Part shown: positions 33,223-35,927 of the stretch, piece by piece | Numbering within the stretch: position 1 is the stretch's first letter | Layout: every line of letters begins with the position of its first letter | From: SAR202 cluster bacterium AG-426-M11 | Lineage (GTDB): Bacteria > Chloroflexota > Dehalococcoidia > Lucifugimonadales > UBA826 | Assembly: GCA_003213095.1 (NCBI GenBank) | Contig: QCNV01000012.1 | Coordinates: forward strand, 1 to 35,927 | Length of the DNA stretch: 35,927 bases | Reading direction: 5' to 3' | The notes under the pieces: model-generated | Seen by the model: only the letters and a program-made list of their open reading frames with translations | Told to the model about the DNA's origin: nothing | Databases searched by the model: none | Made by a program: the position numbers and the translations under genes

Positions 33223-33304
33223 TTCTGTAATAGACTTTTAATTCCTCAGTTGAAAGCTTTAGTTGTTGAATCCTTTCTTTAATTTCGTAATACCCTTTTG
33301 ACAT
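33179..33304 (-). CDS. Possible 41-residue frame, or 5' part of the frameshifted membrane-protein gene
   Basis: MSKGYYEIKERIQQLKLSTE continues ELKVYYRNADGSFSKKFSANP and stops. The composition is that of a soluble helical segment. The start lies two bases after the stop of the integrase relic, and the 3' end overlaps the 88-codon membrane frame. A single-base change in the AAAAAA run near 33190-33200 would join this segment to the transmembrane part as one protein of about 110 residues. Which reading is right cannot be decided here. Confidence 0.3.
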   Translation of the reverse strand: MSKGYYEIKERIQQLKLSTEELKVYYRNADGSFSKKFSANP

Positions 33305-33305
33305 A

Positions 33306-33641
33306 TTATTCATTCACCACTAACTTTGTAATATTGTCAGGGTGTTGCTGTGGAGATTCTCCATTCATCAATCTTTCTAAGTTATCTATATGCATTTCTT
33401 GAATGTTTGGTGCTACATGAGTATAGAGATCAGCTGTTATAGCAATAGTTGAATGCCCTAGCCTTTCAGAGACCACTTTTAATGGTGATCCAGAGGATAA
33501 CACAATGCAGATGCATGGGAATGTCTCAAACTATGACAACTCGCATCTCCCCTACCCATCTGTTTTAATTGTTGAAAATGACGAAGAATAAACCTTATCT
33601 CTAGAGTTCTATTATCTGGATAAATTTTTTCTTATAAAAAA
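33306..33641 (-). pseudogene. Tyrosine recombinase/integrase, C-terminal remnant with frameshift
   Basis: The minus strand encodes the end of a phage-type integrase catalytic domain: NRTLEIRFILRHFQQLKQMG, then CHSLRHSHASA (HxxR box) in one frame, and after a one-base shift near 33500 SSGSPLKVVSERLGHSTIAI (GHS box) and LYTHV with the nucleophile Tyr. It ends IDNLERLMNGESPQQHPDNI and KLVVNE. The N-terminal DNA-binding domains and the first catalytic Arg are missing; a stop lies at about 33639. It cannot encode an active recombinase. It shows that an integrating element once occupied the region downstream of tRNA-Trp. Confidence 0.85.
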
Positions 33642-33739
33642 TTTAACAATCTGTTAACTTTTTGGAAGTTCTAACATATAGAGCCGGTGATAATCTGTAT
33701 CAAATATCCAGAAGGTTAGTATTAATAAGGGAGATAAAC

Positions 33740-34399
33740 ATGGCTAATTATAAATATGGGATGAATCTAATTAGAGTATCGAATACTACTGATTGGTCTA
33801 CTTTGGTTCCTGATGTTGTAAAGGAATTTAATATGCCAATGCAAAATTCTGGTAAACAATATCCTGGAGTTATCACGTTTGGCCCAAGGTGGAATATTAA
33901 TGACGGTGGAGGACCAGCTTTTATTACTACTAGATTATTTGAAAGTGTGGAAGAAGTTGAAGATTATAATCAAGCAGGTATGAATCAAATTAAAGAAAGA
34001 AGTGAATTGGTAAATTCCATACATGAAAGGTGCCGATCCTTTACCTTTGTATTATCAAAAATATTGATTAATGCAGAATATAAAGGATCAGGGAAACCTG
34101 GAGTACTGTCTCGTACAATTTTTAAGGCTAAGGTAGGTAAGATCGATGAAGTAATTCGTTTTCTGACTTCATACATAGAATCATTACCCTCAGATGCTTC
34201 AGTCCCTCAGCTTTCAGAAGTTAGAACTGGCCCTATCGGTGTAGTTAGGCTAGTGACAGGATACGAGAATGCTGCTGAAGCTGAGCTTGGTTACGATAGA
34301 TCTAGATCTAATTGGGAATCTCCAGAAGTTCAAAAAGCATCCGAATCAATTGAATCAATGACTAGAAACGTGTCAAGAATATTAGATAACAGCATTTAA
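33740..34399 (+). CDS. Protein of unknown function, probable two-unit alpha/beta barrel
   Basis: A 219-residue soluble protein. Two similar strand-helix units can be seen: KYGMNLIRVSNTTDWSTLVP with PAFITTRLFESVEEVEDYNQ, and then TIFKAKVGKIDEVIRFLTSY with IGVVRLVTGYENAAEAELGY. This suggests an internally duplicated ferredoxin-like (dimeric-barrel) fold. No family name can be given. The frame is open from 33662, but AAGGGAGATAAAC before the ATG at 33740 fixes the start. It is followed after 5 bp by the SnoaL-like gene. It lies in the accessory region after the integrase relic. Confidence 0.65.
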   Translation: MANYKYGMNLIRVSNTTDWSTLVPDVVKEFNMPMQNSGKQYPGVITFGPRWNINDGGGPAFITTRLFESVEEVEDYNQAGMNQIKERSELVNSIHERCRSFTFVLSKILINAEYKGSGKPGVLSRTIFKAKVGKIDEVIRFLTSYIESLPSDASVPQLSEVRTGPIGVVRLVTGYENAAEAELGYDRSRSNWESPEVQKASESIESMTRNVSRILDNSI

Positions 34400-34404
34400 A
34401 TGAA

Positions 34405-34830
34405 ATGTATATGAATAATTCCGAAAAAGAAGCTATTGAAACGGCACTTTTATGGCACGGAGAAGGATTTAATAAACGAGATCGAAAAATTTTAGTAGAT
34501 TTGATGCATTTTCCTCATGTCAGATTATGGAATAATCAATTTTCAATATTTAATTCTGAAGAGGAGTTTTTAAAAGGATTTGATCTACAAACACAAAAAC
34601 TCGATCAAGAGGGATGGACACACACTGTTACTAAAGATATTCAAGCAGTACAATCTGATGAATCCAAAGTTCACCTACTGCTTCTACAATCTACACGAAA
34701 CAAAGATGACATTGAGATTGAAAATTTTCAAACATTATGGATTATGACAAAAATTGATGGAAAATGGGGCATTAAATTTAGATCATCATTTGTTGCAGGA
34801 TCATTCCAAATTTCAGAAATCACTACTTAA
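34405..34830 (+). CDS. NTF2-like (SnoaL-like) protein
   Basis: A 141-residue protein fitting the cone-shaped NTF2/SnoaL fold: N-terminal helix (AIETALLWHGEGFNKRD), LVDLMHFPHVRLWNNQF, a pattern of long strands (KVHLLLLQSTRN, FQTLWIMTKIDGKWGIKFRS) and a C-terminal SFQISEI. Members act as isomerases, cyclases, dehydratases or only as binding modules; no catalytic set is clear. ATG at 34405 or 34411 are equally possible; neither has a good ribosome site, so translation may be coupled to the gene 5 bp upstream. Confidence 0.65.
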   Translation: MYMNNSEKEAIETALLWHGEGFNKRDRKILVDLMHFPHVRLWNNQFSIFNSEEEFLKGFDLQTQKLDQEGWTHTVTKDIQAVQSDESKVHLLLLQSTRNKDDIEIENFQTLWIMTKIDGKWGIKFRSSFVAGSFQISEITT

Positions 34831-34836
34831 TGATAT

Positions 34837-34886
34837 TCATGCATTGTTTGGCTGTTGCTGTGGAGCATCTCCATTCATCAATCTTA
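34837..34886 (-). pseudogene. Second relic of an integrase C-terminus
   Basis: The minus strand reads RLMNGDAPQQQPNNA and a stop, closely matching RLMNGESPQQHPDN at the end of the broken integrase at 33306. The DNA of both is alike (TGTTGCTGTGGAG followed by CTCCATTCATCAATCTT). It is about 1.5 kb away in the same orientation, so it is either a duplicated fragment or the trace of a second related integrase. Confidence 0.7.
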
Positions 34887-35048
34887 GTCTTTTGTACCTA
34901 AGGCATTCAAAATATTTGTGAATCGTAAGGTAATCTTGTCTAGCTCTGGACCTTCTAATAGAACGTTATGATCCCATATATCATCAGACAATAGTTCATC
35001 GGGGATTTCTGGATAAAACTCCCTTACAGTTTGAGATATGGAAAGTAC
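34884..35048 (-). pseudogene. Fragment of an unknown gene (3' end only)
   Basis: A 54-codon open stretch ends with LEGPELDKITLRFTNILNAL then GTKD and a stop; upstream it reads SQTVREFYPEIPDELLSDDI. It looks coding in composition but begins after a stop with no ATG, GTG or well-placed TTG. It abuts the integrase relic. I do not recognise the family; possibly the end of a gene cut by recombination. Confidence 0.35.
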
Positions 35049-35183
35049 TTAACAGTCTCTAATCAATAAATTGATTCATGAACTAATGTTTTAATGTCAT
35101 CTGATCATTTTTATAAACCAAAAAAAATTGGTGGGGCAACAGTAAATCACTGCGCATAGTGGAATCCATAGATATTTGATAAT

Positions 35184-35927
35184 TTATAATTTCACAGGCA
35201 TGCCGCCATCAATATTCATAATTTCACCAGTCACAAACCTCGAATCGTCACATGACAAAAAAAGAACTGCATTAGCTACATCTTCAGGGAATCCAGCGCC
35301 TTCGAGTATCTGGGTGACATCAAATAATTTTTTTAAACCATGCTCACCTTTACCATCCCTATCAGTCATGGGACTCAAAATCTGACCGGGGCGAACGCCG
35401 TTTACTCTTATATTTACTTTGCCACCCATACTTGCAGCATATCTAGTCAACGCATCAACACCTGCTTTTGCCACAGAATAGGCAGCAGGCGGAACCCTTC
35501 CACTAGTATTTTTCAAATACTCAGAAAAACCAAAAGTCGCAGCACCAGAAGACATATTAACTATACAGCCCCCACCTGAACTAACCATGTGTGGCCATAC
35601 TTCTGAACACATATTAAAAACCCCATTGAGGTTCACATCCAATATATAGGACCAATCTTCGAAAGTTTCATTCGGAAAATTTCCAGGTCCGGCTACACCA
35701 GCATTATTAAACAAAACATCTACTCTTCCAAAAATTTCAATAGTGCTTTTAATTGATTGTTTTATATCTTCAGGATTAGATACATCGCACTTAATAAATT
35801 CTGCGGTACCACCAATATTTCGCACATTGTCCCTAACTACAATTCCCTGCTCTTCTCTTCTAGCCATTATCACTACACTAGCTCCCTCTCGAGCATATGC
35901 ATGAACCGTTGCTTCACCAATTCCACT
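35184..35927 (-). CDS. SDR family oxidoreductase (N-terminus beyond right edge)
   Basis: The frame is open from the stop at 35184 to the right edge, 247 codons visible. At the edge SGIGEATVHAYAREGASVVI is the end of the TGxxSGIG nucleotide motif, so only about 15-20 residues are missing. Further on are CDVSNPED, FNNAGVAG, NMSSGAATFG with the catalytic Ser, YSVAKAGVDAL with Tyr and Lys, and the C-terminal FVTGEIMNIDGGMPVKL. It is a classical SDR of glucose-dehydrogenase/3-oxoacyl-reductase type; the substrate is unknown. Any start inside the window (for instance near 35873) would remove the cofactor site. Confidence 0.88.
   Translation of the reverse strand, partial: SGIGEATVHAYAREGASVVIMARREEQGIVVRDNVRNIGGTAEFIKCDVSNPEDIKQSIKSTIEIFGRVDVLFNNAGVAGPGNFPNETFEDWSYILDVNLNGVFNMCSEVWPHMVSSGGGCIVNMSSGAATFGFSEYLKNTSGRVPPAAYSVAKAGVDALTRYAASMGGKVNIRVNGVRPGQILSPMTDRDGKGEHGLKKLFDVTQILEGAGFPEDVANAVLFLSCDDSRFVTGEIMNIDGGMPVKL

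Larger units (their letters stand above)
34831..35183. other. Gap of about 350 bp holding gene relics
   Basis: No intact gene is seen. From 34837 to about 34886 lies a second integrase C-terminal relic, and from 34884 to 35048 an open minus-strand segment without a start codon. Near 35118-35135 the minus strand has ACCAA and TTGGT around a T-run, a weak terminator-like structure for the SDR gene. The rest is AT-rich and featureless. Confidence 0.5.

Noticed and set aside
33306-33503. A functional 65-residue integrase-like protein
   Set aside because: The HxxR box continues upstream in another frame and the N-terminal half is missing, so it is a pseudogene fragment.
35184-35873. A complete SDR starting inside the window
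   Set aside because: The reading frame continues to the edge with SGIGEATVHAYAREGA, part of the cofactor motif, so the real start lies beyond the window.

Overview
The window is AT-rich bacterial chromosome with densely packed genes, short intergenic gaps, and clear Shine-Dalgarno sites used with ATG, GTG and TTG starts. I infer a marine Chloroflexota of the SAR202/Dehalococcoidia type. The grounds are gene content (small dimeric alpha/beta-barrel proteins, amidohydrolases, SDR oxidoreductases, a CaCA exchanger, a CysS-glycosyltransferase fusion) and a lipoprotein with a Thr/Pro-rich linker. This placement is not proven; the rnpB gene and the MetG, CysS and pyruvate kinase proteins would be good markers to test it.

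Layout. 1-399: start of a DEAD-box RNA helicase running off the left edge. 475-3197: two MFS exporters. 3190-9375: an SDR, a tyrosine phosphatase-like protein, a ThDP enzyme, a BaiN-type flavoprotein, a small lipoprotein and a serine hydrolase, followed on the minus strand by an Eis-like acetyltransferase (9398-10561). 10680-12178: a roughly 1.5 kb integrase-less element inserted in the 3' half of tRNA-Lys(CTT) and bounded by a 57-bp perfect direct repeat. 12129-14945: a minus-strand run of aldo/keto reductase, double cupin, frameshifted yajQ, VOC protein and tRNA-Lys. 15029-16095: an unknown protein, a free-standing biotinyl carrier and a small barrel-like protein. 16174-19654: a compact housekeeping operon rsmI-metG-polyprenyl diphosphate synthase with overlapping or abutting genes. 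19655-26453: a minus-strand series read as pyk, cysS-GT2 fusion, CaCA exchanger, NIPSNAP protein, amidohydrolase and two tiny membrane peptides. 26572-28970: a zinc-ribbon coiled-coil protein, a serine recombinase with a degenerate active site, and RNase P RNA. 28977-31191: small proteins, an epimerase and an amidohydrolase.

31265 to the right edge: tRNA-Trp followed by an accessory region with a lipoprotein, an NmrA-like protein, a membrane protein, a broken tyrosine integrase, a second relic of the same integrase C-terminus, two small proteins of no clear pathway, and an SDR cut by the right edge.

The strongest observations are the tRNA-Lys satellite-like element with repeated sites near both ends, the CysS-glycosyltransferase fusion, the apparently domesticated serine recombinase translationally coupled to a zinc-ribbon protein beside rnpB, the frameshift in yajQ at a homopolymer, and several very small membrane-protein genes. 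I saw no CRISPR array, complete insertion sequence, rRNA or recognisable defence system.
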